Below are positions 63,695 through 64,000 of a DNA stretch of 64,000 nt, piece after piece. Under the pieces are notes generated by a model. It was not told the DNA's origin, made no database searches, and saw only the letters and a program-made list of their open reading frames with translations. Position 1 is the stretch's first letter, and each line of letters begins with the position of its first letter. The position numbers were made by a program, and so were the translations under genes. Source of the stretch: Streptomyces sp. NBC_00250 (GTDB lineage: Bacteria > Actinomycetota > Actinomycetes > Streptomycetales > Streptomycetaceae). Where the stretch lies: NCBI RefSeq assembly GCF_036192275.1, contig NZ_CP108088.1, forward strand, positions 2,791,501-2,855,500. The letters run 5' to 3'.

Positions 63695-64000
63695 TCAGCC
63701 TCCGCAGTGGAAGCGGGCGTTCCCCCAGTCCGCGTGGTCGTTGCCGTTGCCGTCGCCTCCGTCGCCGACCACCAGGTCGACCCAGGTGGCGCCGGTGACG
63801 TCGGCGGTGAGCGACCAGGCCGTGTCGGTGGCCTTGAGGACCGGGGACTTCACCTTCTCCGTTCCGTCGGCGAGGACGCTGAACTGGACGCTGCCCCGGC
63901 TGGTCTGGACGTCGTCCACCCCGACCTCGGCGGTGAGGGAGGTGCAGCGGCCGCCCAGGTAGTAGCGGACCTTCGCGGGCGCGTGGCTGCCGAGGCCCTT
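63695..64000 (-). CDS. NPCBM-domain protein, C-terminal fragment (start outside window)
   Basis: The frame is open at the right edge and ends TGA at 63695-63697, leaving 101 residues. KGLGSHAPAKVRYYLGGRCT followed by AEVGVDDVQTS and WVDLVVGDGGDGNGNDHADW is the NPCBM (novel putative carbohydrate-binding module) pattern found at the C-terminus of secreted glycosidases such as alpha-galactosidases. The missing part should tell which catalytic domain it carries. Confidence 0.85.
   Translation of the reverse strand, partial: KGLGSHAPAKVRYYLGGRCTSLTAEVGVDDVQTSRGSVQFSVLADGTEKVKSPVLKATDTAWSLTADVTGATWVDLVVGDGGDGNGNDHADWGNARFHCGG

Overview
This is a strongly GC-rich chromosomal window from a Streptomyces or very close actinobacterium. 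G/C-biased third codon positions, GTG and TTG starts, perfect GC hairpin terminators, nsdA, hupS with a lysine-rich tail, ndgR-leuCD and two conservons (cvnA-D) all point there. From memory, the order follows the core S. coelicolor chromosome from about SCO5535 to SCO5587, read in reverse. No prophage, transposon, CRISPR array or secondary-metabolite cluster is visible.

Layout. 1-4.3 kb: a methyltransferase tail, ftsH and ffh. 4.3-8.5 kb: the nitrogen operon amtB-glnK-glnD, with a well-matched GlnR box and an 11-nt PhoP-like repeat array upstream. 9-12.8 kb: the differentiation regulator nsdA, a stand-alone degenerate prim-pol protein and ftsY. 12.9-17.1 kb: an NCS1 permease, a luciferase-like oxidoreductase and the glucose permease glcP. 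17.1-21.8 kb: smc, a small coiled-coil protein and acylphosphatase. 22-25.4 kb: a secreted CAP protein, a Sap/GAP-type membrane protein, and a divergent flavodoxin/HxlR pair. 25.4-34.4 kb: mutM, rnc (absB), rpmF, DUF177, a DivIVA/SepIVA-like protein, coaD, rsmD, recG and a DAK2 protein. 34.6-42.9 kb: rpmB, thiD-thiL, an Lrp-type ligand domain protein, a DUF3515 lipoprotein, ddl-gpsA-plsC, cofC, a small protein and hupS. 43-46 kb: leuCD and the divergent IclR regulator ndgR. 46-49.7 kb: five tRNA genes (3 Glu, 2 Gln) around a tRNA-like remnant, a HAD hydrolase, gltX and a FAH-family hydrolase. 49.8-61.3 kb: a small repeat-containing protein diverging from two tandem conservons. 61.4-63.2 kb: the acyl-CoA carboxylase beta and epsilon subunits. 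The end holds the C-terminus of an NPCBM-domain protein.

How the genes connect. Ffh and FtsY form the SRP targeting pair, and FtsH is membrane quality control. AmtB, GlnK and GlnD form the ammonium-sensing circuit. The region makes precursors for wall and membrane (ddl, gpsA, plsC, accB/accE) and cofactors (thiD/thiL, coaD, cofC). tRNA-Glu genes sit next to gltX. The least understood part is the tandem conservon region: two kinase/roadblock/DUF742/GTPase operons with almost identical GTPases, fast-evolving Q/P/Y-rich kinase tails ending in one shared motif, unrelated hairpins at the same B-C junction, and an unexplained 91-residue protein with a duplicated TANPRR motif upstream.
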